The notes beneath the pieces were generated by a model, which did not search any database, was not told where the DNA came from, and was given only the letters and a program-made list of their open reading frames with translations. A stretch of 64,000 nucleotides of DNA. Origin: Deltaproteobacteria bacterium (GTDB taxonomy: Bacteria; Myxococcota_A; UBA9160; SZUA-336). Within the stretch, counting starts at the first letter, position 1. Each line of letters starts with the position of its first letter. The stretch lies in the NCBI GenBank assembly GCA_029261925.1, contig JAJDAJ010000024.1, positions 1 through 64,000 on the forward strand. The letters are read 5' to 3'. Shown in pieces: positions 15,938 through 26,908 of this stretch. The translations under genes were made by a program, and so were the position numbers.

Positions 15938-16315
15938 GTGAGCGACGAGCCCGCGCCGCAGCAGATCGACGACATCAAGCTCGACCGCAAGAACCTGTAC
16001 CGCGAGGAGACCTACACGGATCTTCGCGTCGGCTCGATCCAGCGGCTCGTGCCGGTGAAGCCCGACGGCAAGCGGGACGAGGCTCGCGAGATGATCTTCG
16101 TGGGGCAGACGCAGCTGATGTCGCAGGCCGGGCCGGTCCCGGTGAGCGCGCGGATCGAGGCCGCGGATCTCGACGACGCGCTGCGCAAGTTCCCGCAGGC
16201 GATGCAGAAGGCGATCGAGCAGCTCGTCGACGAGGTCAACCGGGCCCGTCGCGAGCAGGCAGGCCGCATCGTCGTGCCCGGGCGCGACGCGCCCGGACCC
16301 AAGATCATCACCTGA
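15938..16315 (+). CDS. Cytoplasmic protein of unknown function
   Basis: This 125-residue protein is without membrane segments or Cys. The GTG at 15938 is supported by CAGGAGGA upstream and by a TACACT -10-like element at about 15906. The sequence goes from a charged N-terminus (IDDIKLDRKNLYREETYTDL) through a strand-rich middle (GSIQRLVPV, MIFVGQTQLMSQAGPVPVSA). A helix follows (DDALRKFPQAMQKAIEQLVDEV), and it ends IVVPGRDAPGPKIIT. I recognise the style of a conserved short deltaproteobacterial protein but not a named family. Confidence 0.6.
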   Translation: MSDEPAPQQIDDIKLDRKNLYREETYTDLRVGSIQRLVPVKPDGKRDEAREMIFVGQTQLMSQAGPVPVSARIEAADLDDALRKFPQAMQKAIEQLVDEVNRARREQAGRIVVPGRDAPGPKIIT

Positions 16316-16766
16316 GCCCGGGGATCTCCGGGAGCTCGAGCTCGAAGTAGAGCCCGAAGACGTGCCGCTCGTACTCGTAGCGGTCCAGGTCCGAGACGTT
16401 GCGCAGCATGCGCCAGCTCAGGTCGGCGTTCACGCCGTCGGTCAGCGCTGTGCCCACGCTGAGGCCCGCGCCGAGCATGGCGTCCGACGCGCGGCGCACG
16501 GCACCGGAGCCGAAGATGCGGTCGTGGTGCCGCTGCGACACGAGCGGCTCGGGTACGGAGACCCATAGCTCGCGGACCGGCGCCTCATCGAGCTCCGCGG
16601 GTGCCGCTGGCGGCGGCACCGCCGCGGCCGCGACCGGCACCGGCTGCGGCAGCGCGAGGTCGGCCAGTCCGGGCGGCGGGGTGGCGGGGTCCGCGGCCGC
16701 GGGCACGCCGCTCAGGAGCAGGAGCACCGCCACGAGAGCGGTCGGCGCGAGGCTCCGGGGAAACAT
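16308..16766 (-). CDS. Secreted protein of unknown function
   Basis: This 152-residue protein starts with a signal peptide (FPRSLAPTALVAVLLLLSGVPAAADP) from the ATG at 16766. After it is a Pro/Ala-rich linker (about residues 30-65) and then a compact domain ending SDLDRYEYERHVFGLYFELELPEIPG. The final aromatic/alternating strand resembles the last strand of outer-membrane beta proteins, but at this length it is more likely periplasmic. It overlaps the end of the convergent plus-strand gene by 8 bp. Confidence 0.5.
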   Translation of the reverse strand: MFPRSLAPTALVAVLLLLSGVPAAADPATPPPGLADLALPQPVPVAAAAVPPPAAPAELDEAPVRELWVSVPEPLVSQRHHDRIFGSGAVRRASDAMLGAGLSVGTALTDGVNADLSWRMLRNVSDLDRYEYERHVFGLYFELELPEIPGLR

Positions 16767-16850
16767 TCGGGGAACATCGGCGGGGCTGTCGGCCAGCTTG
16801 AGCCGCTGTCGCCGGCTGTCGTCCGGGGTGCAGCAGGGGCGCAGATAGCG

Positions 16851-16876
16851 CAACGGGCGCCTGCAGGCGCCCGTTG
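16851..16876 (-). terminator. Perfect 26-bp palindrome after the ferredoxin gene
   Basis: CAACGGGCGCCTG (16851-16863) is followed directly by its exact reverse complement to 16876. It is 28 bp beyond the ferredoxin stop on the minus strand. A very strong stem without a T-run suggests a terminator or processing stem. Confidence 0.5.
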
Positions 16877-16904
16877 ACGGCGAAGCTCCAGCGCCGGGGG
16901 GCGC

Positions 16905-17099
16905 TCAGTCCTCGGCGATGCTCAGCGCTTGCCGGGGGCAGAGCCGCACGGCCGCCTCGACCTTCTGCCGCAGCTCCTCACCGGGCTTCTCGATGAGGAT
17001 GTGGAGGTTGTCCTCGTCGTCGACCTTGAAGACCTCCGGCGCCTGCTCCATGCAGACCGCGTTGGCCTCACACAGGTCATAGTCGGCAACTACCTTCAT
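16905..17099 (-). CDS. 3Fe-4S ferredoxin of the P450-partner type
   Basis: This 64-residue ferredoxin has cysteines in DYDLCEANAVCMEQAPEVF and AVRLCPRQAL, i.e. C-X5-C...C-P. This three-cysteine pattern with a non-Cys residue at the second position is usual for the 3Fe-4S ferredoxins that feed bacterial cytochromes P450. It is short, acidic and soluble. The ATG at 17099 follows GGGAGAG at a good distance, which excludes the longer in-frame start at 17132. A CYP142-like P450 is encoded at 56 kb and is a candidate partner. Confidence 0.82.
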   Translation of the reverse strand: MKVVADYDLCEANAVCMEQAPEVFKVDDEDNLHILIEKPGEELRQKVEAAVRLCPRQALSIAED

Positions 17100-17190
17100 C
17101 GTTCTCTCCCGCTCGTCCAGGCCTGCCGCCATGCTGCGGCGGGCGCGTAGCGTATCACGTCGCCGGCAGATTGCGCGCAGGCCCCCGGCA

Positions 17191-18345
17191 TCAGCGCCGG
17201 GCCAGCGCCCCGGCCATGCGATCGACCACCTCGTCGAGCAGCCCGCGCGAGGTCGCGAAGTTCAGGCGCACGAAGCCCTCGCCTCCCGGTCCGAACGCGG
17301 GCCCCGCGCTCAGCGCCACCCGGCCCTGCTGGTAGAACAGGCGCCACGGGTCGTCGAGCCCCAGCTCCCGGCAGTCGAGCCAGGCCAGGTAGGTCGCCTC
17401 GGGGAGCTGCATCGAGATCCCCGGCAGGTCCCGGGCGACGCGCTGCGCCAGGTGGCGCCGGCTGCCGTCCAGGTAGGTGACGACCTCGTCCAGCCAGGGC
17501 TGGCAGCGGGTCCAGGCGATCTCGGTCGCCGCAAGGCCCACGGTTCCCAGGCCCCCGCGCAGGTGGCGGGGCAGCGCCTCGAAGCGCTTGCGCAGCCGGT
17601 CGCTCCCGAAGTGGGCCAGCGCGCAGCGCGTGCCCGCGATGTTGAACGCCTTGGAGGCGGACATCAGGGTGATCGTGCGCTCGGCGATCTCCGGCCCCAG
17701 GGTGGCCAGGGGCACGTGGCGGTGGCCCGGGTAGACCAGGTCGCAGTGGATCTCGTCGGAGACCACGATCCAGTCGCGCTCGATCGCGAGCTGCGCGAGC
17801 GCCTCGAGCTCGTCGCGCTCGAGCGCGCGCCCGGTCGGGTTCTGCGGGTTGCACAGCAGCAGGGCGCGCGTGTGCACGTCGGCCGCTTCGCGCAGCGCGT
17901 CGAGGTCGATCTCGTGGCGCTCGGGGCCGCGCGGCAGCGGGTTGTCGACACGGCGCCGGCCCACGTCCGCGACGCACGCGAGGAACGGCGGGTACACGGG
18001 CGTCTGCACCACGACGCCATCGCCCTGCTCGGTCAGCGTCCACAGCGCCAGGTACATGCCCTGCACCACGTCGGTCAGCACGAGGACGTCGCGCGGATCG
18101 ATCGCCCAGCCGAAGCGCTCGTGCATGCGGTCGGCGAAGACGCGGGGCAGCGCGTCGGGCCGCGGGTTGATCGGGTAGCCGAGGTCGGTGGTCTGCGTCA
18201 GCTCCCGCAGGTAGTCCTGCAGCGGCGGCGCCAGCGGGAAGTCCATGTCGGCGACCCAGGCGGGCAGCACGTCGTCGGGATAGGTGCGCCACTTCTCGCC
18301 GCGCCGGCGGCGCAGGCGGTCGATCTGGAGGTCGTCGAGGCTCAT
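17191..18345 (-). CDS. patB: PatB/MalY-type PLP aminotransferase (cystathionine beta-lyase)
   Basis: This 384-residue fold-type I PLP enzyme has LPAWVADMDFPLAPP near the start, CNPQNPTGR for substrate and PLP phosphate contacts, WIVVSDEIHCDLVYPG, and SASKAFNIAGTRCA with the Schiff-base Lys. These are the C-S lyase (PatB/MalY) signatures. The enzyme splits cystathionine or cysteine conjugates to pyruvate, ammonia and a thiol. The C-terminal GFVRLNFATSRGLLDEVVDRM is also typical. The start is the ATG at 18345. Its upstream region is the 505-bp gene-free stretch that separates it from dnaE2. Confidence 0.85.
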   Translation of the reverse strand: MSLDDLQIDRLRRRRGEKWRTYPDDVLPAWVADMDFPLAPPLQDYLRELTQTTDLGYPINPRPDALPRVFADRMHERFGWAIDPRDVLVLTDVVQGMYLALWTLTEQGDGVVVQTPVYPPFLACVADVGRRRVDNPLPRGPERHEIDLDALREAADVHTRALLLCNPQNPTGRALERDELEALAQLAIERDWIVVSDEIHCDLVYPGHRHVPLATLGPEIAERTITLMSASKAFNIAGTRCALAHFGSDRLRKRFEALPRHLRGGLGTVGLAATEIAWTRCQPWLDEVVTYLDGSRRHLAQRVARDLPGISMQLPEATYLAWLDCRELGLDDPWRLFYQQGRVALSAGPAFGPGGEGFVRLNFATSRGLLDEVVDRMAGALARR

Positions 18346-18850
18346 CCGGCCCAGTCTAGCGCGGCGTCTCGCACGGACCCGCGGGTGCCACGGCGAGGGC
18401 CCTGTGCGGGGAAAAACAGGGATTGATTTCCGCTGTCGGCAGGCGTAGATGTATGGATGAAGATCGACCGGCGCCGAGGGAGGAAAGAGGCGCTCGTCGG
18501 CCGGCGGAACAGCTCGGCGCGCCCGGACGATCTTCGCGAAGGCCGGCGGACGGGTGTTGCGGGCGAATCCGGTGACCTGAACCGGGGACGGCAAACAAGG
18601 CCGGAAGGGCTGACGGACGGACTGGCGTAGCTCGGCGGACGCGCGATGCGTCGCCCATCGGCGCCGATCGAGGCGACACGCGCCAGGGTTCGTGGGTCAT
18701 GGTCTCGTGCCTCGCCGCGCGACGCGCAAGTGTCGCGGTCGGGCGCAGGCAGGCACAGCGAGAGCAGCTTCCGTTCCCGACGGTCCCGTCGGATGCAGGC
18801 CACCGGACGCCCGCACCTCTCCCCTCCCGCGCCGTCGTACCGGCGCACGC
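18346..18850. other. 505-bp stretch without a recognisable gene
   Basis: It lies between the dnaE2 stop and the patB start, so it is the upstream region of patB. Open frames here have no codon-periodic or family signal. Its AT-richest part (about 18411-18460) could hold the patB promoter. A weak stem (CCCTGT...ACAGGG, 18399-18420) surrounds five A. I see no riboswitch consensus, tRNA or repeat. Confidence 0.5.
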
Positions 18851-21945
<3,095 letters not shown>

Positions 21946-21949
<4 letters not shown>

Positions 21950-23424
21950 TCGTAGATCCCGTCGACGTACCAGGAGTCGTCTTCCAGGGTGTGGTAGATG
22001 CGGTAGACGCCGCCGTCGTCGAGCTCGACGTCCCAGTAGTCCCGCGCGAAGGGCGCGTCGCCCCACCACTCGCCGAAGAAGCGCCAGGGCCCCGCGCACT
22101 GCAGCACGCGCCCGCCGCGGGCGCCGTCGAAGGCGCCCACGTGCTCCGGCCGCGCGCGCGCATGCACGCGCGCCGCCCGCGGCGGGCGCAGCGCGCGCTG
22201 CGCCATGCAGGCGCGCGGCGGGAGCACCGGCTCGCCGCGGCTCGTCGCGCGGGTGTGCTGCGCGTCGGTGAAGCGGAACGCGCGCGTGCCCGGCGCATCG
22301 GGCAGGTGCGTGTCGCGGACCTCGGGTGCGGCCACGCGGCCGGTGCCGGCGATCGACTCGATCCGGGCCACGGTCATCGCCAGCTCCGCGGGCGCGGGCA
22401 GCGGCGGCAGGAAGAGATCGAGCTGCGCGGTCTCGAGCCCCCCGGGCGTCGCCACGACGCGCACGCGCTCGACCGCGTCGCGCGGCGGCGACGCCTCGAG
22501 CGCGAGCCGCAGCAGCGAGGTGAGCACCGGCACCTCGAGCGTGGGCGCGGCCAGCTCGACGTCGCGCGCGTGGCGCTCGCCGCCCGGCGATCCCAGCTCG
22601 GCCCAGATGCGGCGCACGGCGAGCCCGCGCAGCCGCAGCCGCTGCGTGAGCCGGTCGAGCAGGCCGCGCAGCACGAAGGCCAGCGACTCGAGGTTCTCGA
22701 CGGCGTGCTCGAGATCGATCGACTCGTCGAACTCGAGCCGCGGCGCCACGGGCCGGAACGGCGTCAGATCCTCGCCGCGCGCGCGCCGCGCCAGGTCCGC
22801 GCCCGTCTTGCCCAGGCGCGCGCCCAGTGCGTCGCGCGGCAGGTCCGCGAGCTCGCCCAGCGTGCGCACGCCCCAGCGCCAGAGCCGGTCGGCCAGGTCG
22901 TCGGGGGGATCGAGCAGGTCGAGCGGCAGCGGAGCGAGGAACGCGCGCGCATCGTCGCCGACGACGTGCCCGCCGTCGCCGGCGCGCGCGGCCAGCGCGG
23001 CGACCGTGCGCGTCGGCCCGATGCCCAGGCGCACCGCGGGCAGGCCCGCGCCGTCCAGCCGCGCTCCGAGCGCCGTCAGCAGGCCTCGCGGGGTGGGGAA
23101 GAGCGCCTCGAGCCCGGCGAGCTCGAGGAAGACCGCGCCCGGCCGCTCCTCCATCACGCGCGGGCCGGCCGAGAGCGCCACGTCGATCAGCACCTCGCGC
23201 GTCACGCGCACGCCCTCGGCGCCCAGCGCGCGGATCACCAGCCCCGGCTCGACCGTCCGCGCCTGCGCGACCGTGAGCCCGCGCAGCCAGCCCGCGATGA
23301 TCGCGGGCGAGCCGGATCCCGCGGGGTCGACGATCGCCAGCGGCCGACCGCGCAGCTCGGGCTCGGCACGCAGCGCCGCCGCCAGGGCGAGATCGGGCTC
23401 GTGCAGGCAGGCGTGGCCGCGCAT
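21946..23424 (-). CDS. imuB: ImuB, catalytically inactive Y-family polymerase-like adaptor
   Basis: This 492-residue hub of the DnaE2 mutasome binds clamp, ImuA and DnaE2. The Y-family fold is visible (RGRPLAIVD, RLGIGPTRTVAALAA, HhH part LGELADLPRDALGARLG). The catalytic acidic residues are missing: the first site reads ACLHEPDL and the second VFLELAGLEALF, as in other ImuB proteins. ETAQLDLFLPP after residue 300 contains QLDLF, a perfect beta-clamp-binding motif. The C-terminal extension ending WRFFGEWWGD...YHTLEDDSWYVDGIYD is also typical. The ATG at 23424 has no Shine-Dalgarno sequence and lies 9 nt from a candidate operator. Confidence 0.9.
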
Positions 23425-23432
23425 CGATGTAT

Positions 23433-23448
23433 TTTCGTATTCTATTCG
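23433..23448 (-). promoter_or_regulatory. Candidate SOS operator of imuB-dnaE2
   Basis: On the plus strand, TTTCG and ATTCG are spaced by 6 bp (on the coding strand, GAAT-N7-GAAA). The element is 9 bp before the imuB start. The same arrangement is found before imuA at 28926-28941. Direct tetramer repeats with 7-bp spacing resemble the GTTC-N7-GTTC LexA box of alphaproteobacteria. Confidence 0.5.
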
Positions 23449-23595
23449 CCTCAGCGTCAACCGGCCCGGAGCCGGCGCCCGGGTCGCTGCCGGGCGCCAT
23501 TTCCACGCCTTTCCGGGCCTTTTCGGCGCCCGGGGATTTTCAGCCTGGCGGCGATGCACTACAAACTCGCCAGCACGACGACGGGAGGGGGGCGC

Positions 23596-24042
23596 GTGGA
23601 TCCGAACGACCAGCCCGGGCCTGGCGGGACCGGCGACGGCAGCAGCGGACCGGGTGCGCCCGCCGACGGCTCGCCGCCCGGAGCGGATGCGCCCGGAGGC
23701 GCTGCCGCGTCGGGAAAATCGAGCACGGGTCTCGACGACAACGTGGCCGGGGCGCTCTGCTACCTGCTCGGGTTCCTGACGGGGATCCTCTTCCTGGTCA
23801 TCGAGAAGGACAGCGAGTTCGTGCGCTTCCACGCCATGCAGTCCACGATCACCTTCGTCGGCCTGTTCGTGCTCAGCTTCGCGCTCGGCCTCGTGCCCCT
23901 GGTCAACATCCTCGCGGCCTTCGCGCTGCCGATCGTGTCGCTCGTCGTCTGGGTCCTGGCGATGCTCCGCGCGTTTCGCGGTGAGCGTTACAAGCTGCCC
24001 ATCGCGGGCGATCTGACCGAGCAGCAGCTCTCTCGCGCGTGA
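23596..24042 (+). CDS. DUF4870-type membrane protein
   Basis: This 148-residue protein has a Gly/Pro/Asp-rich cytoplasmic N-terminus (about 50 residues) and then the DUF4870 core. The core is LDDNVAGALCYLLGFLTGILFLVIEKDSEFVRFHAMQS, with a second hydrophobic segment (FVGLFVLSFALGLVPLV) and a third (ILAAFALPIVSLVVWVLAML). The charged EKDSEFVRFHA between helices 1 and 2 is the family hallmark. The function is unknown; relatives are Tic20-like. The GTG at 23596 is preceded by GGGAGGGGGG. It is divergent from imuB and is followed with overlap by the next small frame. Confidence 0.75.
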   Translation: MDPNDQPGPGGTGDGSSGPGAPADGSPPGADAPGGAAASGKSSTGLDDNVAGALCYLLGFLTGILFLVIEKDSEFVRFHAMQSTITFVGLFVLSFALGLVPLVNILAAFALPIVSLVVWVLAMLRAFRGERYKLPIAGDLTEQQLSRA

Positions 24043-24155
24043 ACTCCGGCTCCCTCTTCCTGGTCTCGATCGCGGTCGTGCCCGCGGCCTGCGAGCCCGC
24101 CGACGGGTGCCCGGGCTTCGCGCTCCTGTGCATGCAGCAGCGGAGCGGTACGTGA
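24039..24155 (+). CDS. Possible 38-residue small protein, coupled at both ends
   Basis: A GTG at 24039 overlaps the stop of the DUF4870 gene as GTGA, and its own TGA overlaps the GTG of the msrA-like gene, again as GTGA. The peptide starts with a hydrophobic run (SGSLFLVSIAVVPAACEP) and contains three Cys. It would fill exactly the otherwise unexplained 109 bp between the two genes. It could equally be chance in GC-rich DNA. Confidence 0.25.
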   Translation: MNSGSLFLVSIAVVPAACEPADGCPGFALLCMQQRSGT

Positions 24156-24619
24156 GCGTCGAGGCGCGGATCGCGACCTTCGGAGGCGGGGGCTTCTGGG
24201 CCATCGAGGACGCCATGCGCCAGCTGACCGGGGTGCTCAACACGGCGGTGGGCTACTGCGGCGGCGGGGTCGACGCGCCGAGCTATCGCGACGTGGCCAG
24301 CGGTGCGACCGGCCACGTCGAGTCCGTGCGCGTGCAGTACGATCCGTCGCGGGTCCGCTACGAGGACCTGGTCGAGACCTTCCTCGCCAGCCACGACCCC
24401 ACGCGCAAGACCAAGCCCGCGCCCGCGGTCGGATCCCAGTACCGCTCCGTGATCTTCGTGCACGACGCCGAGCAGGAGCTGGTCGCCAAGAGCGCGGTCG
24501 AGCATCTGTCCCGGTCGGGCCTCCACCGCCGCCCGGTGCTGACGACGATCGAGCCGGCCACGACGTTCCACCTGGCCGAGGAGTACCACCAGCACTACCT
24601 GGCCAAGCGGCGCCTCTAG
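24152..24619 (+). CDS. MsrA-like protein lacking the catalytic cysteine
   Basis: This 155-residue protein has the whole fold of peptide-methionine (S)-S-oxide reductase: TFGGGGFWAIEDA, VGYCGGGVDAPSYRDV, SGATGHVESVRVQYDP, HDPTRKT, GSQYRSVIFVHD and AEEYHQHYL. In active MsrA the first motif is GCFW; here it reads GGFW, so the nucleophilic Cys is Gly (codon GGC, where TGC would give Cys). One Cys remains 17 residues later, in YCGG. It may be inactive, use the shifted Cys, or carry a base error. The GTG at 24152 is chosen because it gives the normal MsrA length. Confidence 0.8.
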   Translation: MSVEARIATFGGGGFWAIEDAMRQLTGVLNTAVGYCGGGVDAPSYRDVASGATGHVESVRVQYDPSRVRYEDLVETFLASHDPTRKTKPAPAVGSQYRSVIFVHDAEQELVAKSAVEHLSRSGLHRRPVLTTIEPATTFHLAEEYHQHYLAKRRL

Positions 24620-24682
24620 CCGCGGGGCGGCGCGTCGCCCGCGCGCCGTGGCGCCGGAAACGGGCCTGCTACATTCCGGCGC

Positions 24683-25195
24683 ATGCTCAGCTTGGACGAG
24701 GCCAGGGAGCGCGCTCTCGCGCAGATGCGCTCGCATCCCCGCGACCTGCCGCCCGGCGACGAGCTGGTGCTGCTCGAGGACGACACGCTCGAGCGGGAGT
24801 GGGGCTGGGTGTTCTTCTTCGGCTCGCGACGCTGGCGCGAGACGGGCGACCCCGCGTACCAGAGCCGGGGGGAAGGGCCGCTGATCGTGAACCGCCACGA
24901 CGGCAGCGTGCACGCGACCGGCACGCGCCACCCGGGCGAGTACTACGTGACGCGTTACGAGACCGAGTACCAGCGCAACCAGGAGGGCTGGCTGCTGGTG
25001 TTGGGCGACATCGATCCCGGTTCGACCGCGATCCGCGAGGTCCTGCACGCCCGCCTCGACCTGCGCGCCGGCGACGTCGCCGAGCTCAACCGGCGCCTGC
25101 CGGCCGTCGTCATGGAGGGCCCGCGCGCCGAGCTCACACGCATCTGCCAGGAGCTGCTGACGGCGGGCGCCGAGGCGGAGGTGCGGCGTGCCTGA
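24683..25195 (+). CDS. Imm35-like domain fused to an L7/L12-like C-terminal domain
   Basis: This protein has 170 residues. The first 105 show the Imm35/YrhB pattern: WGWVFFFGSRRWRETGD, EGPLIVNRHDGSVHATGTRHPGEYYVTRYE. Imm35 domains occur as immunity proteins against polymorphic toxins but also alone. The C-terminal 65 (REVLHARLDLRAGDVAELNRRLP...) follow the L7/L12 C-terminal pattern (helix, P-x-V-x-E-G, helix ending in GA-x-x-x-V). The ATG has no Shine-Dalgarno sequence but TACATT ends 7 nt upstream. The next gene overlaps it by 8 bp. No toxin is nearby. Confidence 0.6.
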   Translation: MLSLDEARERALAQMRSHPRDLPPGDELVLLEDDTLEREWGWVFFFGSRRWRETGDPAYQSRGEGPLIVNRHDGSVHATGTRHPGEYYVTRYETEYQRNQEGWLLVLGDIDPGSTAIREVLHARLDLRAGDVAELNRRLPAVVMEGPRAELTRICQELLTAGAEAEVRRA

Positions 25196-25577
25196 GCGGT
25201 GCCGGCCGCTGCGCGCGCTCGCGCTGCTCCTCGCGCTGGCGCCGCTGGCCGCGGGCTGCGAGCCCGGAGGCGAGCGCGTCCGGGTGACGGCCGGAGCCTT
25301 CGCGATCGAGCCGCGCGGGCCCGAGGATCCGCCCGTGGTCGGTGCCTGGGGCGAGGAGCTGCGCCCGGGGCGGAAGCTGATCGCGGTCTCCGCGGACCTG
25401 GTCGAGCGCGGCATGGGGCCCGGCGCGCGCGCACACATCGAGGGGCTGCCGGCCAAGTACGTCGTCGCGGACCAGGTCGAGGGAAGCGGGCGCATCGAGA
25501 TCTTCATGGGCACCGATGCTGCGGCCGTGGAGCGCTGGGGCGAGCGCGAGGTCGACATCTACTGGGTCGAGCCGTGA
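25188..25577 (+). CDS. 3D-domain lipoprotein
   Basis: This 129-residue protein starts at an ATG inside the end of the previous gene. A lipoprotein signal peptide (RALALLLALAPLAAGC) with lipobox LAAGC predicts attachment to the membrane. The rest is a 3D (three-Asp) domain: LIAVSADLVERGMGPGARAHIEGLPAKYVVADQ, RIEIFMGTDAAAVERWG and REVDIYWVEP. This is the double-psi barrel found in lytic transglycosylase MltA and resuscitation-factor-like proteins. The fold suggests peptidoglycan contact, but activity cannot be claimed for an isolated domain. Confidence 0.7.
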   Translation: MPERCRPLRALALLLALAPLAAGCEPGGERVRVTAGAFAIEPRGPEDPPVVGAWGEELRPGRKLIAVSADLVERGMGPGARAHIEGLPAKYVVADQVEGSGRIEIFMGTDAAAVERWGEREVDIYWVEP

Positions 25578-25663
25578 CCGGCCCGGGACGGCGTGGGGCC
25601 CGCGCCGGGCCCGAGGCCTCCACGGCCGGTGGGCGGGCCCGGGCTGGGATAGGCTGAGCCGGG

Positions 25664-26908
25664 ATGGCCGATCTTCTCGAGCGCTATGGCGGGGTGCGCC
25701 GGCGGAGCGTGGATCTCGCGGCGCCCCTGAGCGCGGAGGACTGTTCCGCGCAGTCCATGCCCGACGCGAGCCCGGTGAAGTGGCACCTGGCACACACGAC
25801 GTGGTTCTTCGAGACGTTCGTGCTGGCGCGCGTCGAGCAGCCGCACGCTCCGTTCCATCCCCGCTTCCTCTACCTGTTCAACAGTTACTACGAGAGCGTC
25901 GGGGCGCAGTACCCGCGCGACCGACGCGGTCTGCTGACGCGCCCGTCGCTCGACGAGGTGCGCCGCTATCGCGAGCACGTCGACGCTGGCGTGACGCGCG
26001 CGCTCGAGCGCGGCGACGCCGACGAGCAGGTGATGTCGGTGATCGAGCTCGGGATCCACCACGAGCAGCAGCACCAGGAGCTGATCGCGACCGACGTCAA
26101 GCACCTGCTCTGGTGCAACCCGCTGCGACCCGCGTACCGCGCGCCGCTGGGCACGTCGGGCCGCGTCGCGCCGCCGCTCTCGTGGCACGCGTACCCCGGG
26201 GGCCTGCTCGAGATCGGGCACGCCGGGGACGGCTTCGCCTTCGACAACGAGCGTCCGCGTCACCGGGTCTTCCTCGAGGGCTGGGAGCTGGCGTCGCGTC
26301 CGGTCAGCTGCGGCGAGTATCTCGAGTTCATCGACGACGCCGGCTACGCGCGGCCGGAGCTCTGGCTCTCCGGGGGCTGGGCGCGGGTCCGGGAGGAGGG
26401 CTGGCAGGCGCCGCTGTACTGGGAGCGCGGAGAGGACGGCTGGCAGCAGTTCAGCCTGGCGGGCATGCGAGCGGTCGAGCCGGGCGAGCCGGTGTGTCAC
26501 GTGAGCCTGTACGAGGCCGATGCGTTCGCGCGCTGGGCGGGGGCCCGGCTGCCGGTCGAGGCCGAGTGGGAGTCGTCGGCGGCGGGTGCCGCGGTCGAGG
26601 GCAACCTGGCAGAGAGCGGACGCCTGCACCCGGAGCTCGCCGGGTCCGGGTCCGGTGCGCGCCCCGCACAGCTGTTCGGAGACGTCTGGGAGTGGACGGC
26701 CAGCGCCTACGGACCCTACCCGGGCTTCCGGCCGCTCGAGGGCGGCCTGGGTGAGTACAACGGCAAGTTCATGTCGAGCCAGAACGTGCTGCGCGGCGGA
26801 TCGTGCGCGACGCCCGGCTCGCACCTGCGCCCGGGCTACCGCAACTTCTTCTACCCGCCGGATCGCTGGCAGTTCAGCGGCGTGCGTCTCGCGCGTGACC
26901 TGCGGTGA
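25664..26908 (+). CDS. egtB: Ergothioneine synthase EgtB (hercynine sulfoxide synthase)
   Basis: This 414-residue non-haem iron enzyme joins hercynine to a thiol during ergothioneine synthesis. A DinB-like N-terminal domain supplies the iron-binding His residues (VKWHLAHTTWFFE and IHHEQQHQEL). The C-terminal FGE-sulfatase domain has GDVWEWTASAYGPYPGF, NVLRGGSCATP and YPPDRWQFSGVRLARD. The start at 25664 has no Shine-Dalgarno sequence but TAGGCT ends 8 nt before. The partner methyltransferase EgtD is not adjacent; the next gene, overlapping by 4 bp, is a HAD phosphatase. Confidence 0.9.
   Translation: MADLLERYGGVRRRSVDLAAPLSAEDCSAQSMPDASPVKWHLAHTTWFFETFVLARVEQPHAPFHPRFLYLFNSYYESVGAQYPRDRRGLLTRPSLDEVRRYREHVDAGVTRALERGDADEQVMSVIELGIHHEQQHQELIATDVKHLLWCNPLRPAYRAPLGTSGRVAPPLSWHAYPGGLLEIGHAGDGFAFDNERPRHRVFLEGWELASRPVSCGEYLEFIDDAGYARPELWLSGGWARVREEGWQAPLYWERGEDGWQQFSLAGMRAVEPGEPVCHVSLYEADAFARWAGARLPVEAEWESSAAGAAVEGNLAESGRLHPELAGSGSGARPAQLFGDVWEWTASAYGPYPGFRPLEGGLGEYNGKFMSSQNVLRGGSCATPGSHLRPGYRNFFYPPDRWQFSGVRLARDLR

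Noticed and set aside
18356-18700. Open frame of about 114 codons on the minus strand in the dnaE2-patB gap
   Set aside because: Composition is Pro/Ser/Arg-rich without any hydrophobic core or family pattern, typical for an antisense or random frame in GC-rich DNA.
23553-23598. ATG at 23553 as start of the DUF4870 gene
   Set aside because: The GTG at 23596 has a strong GGGAGGGGGG at the right distance; the ATG has none and would add residues unlike the family.
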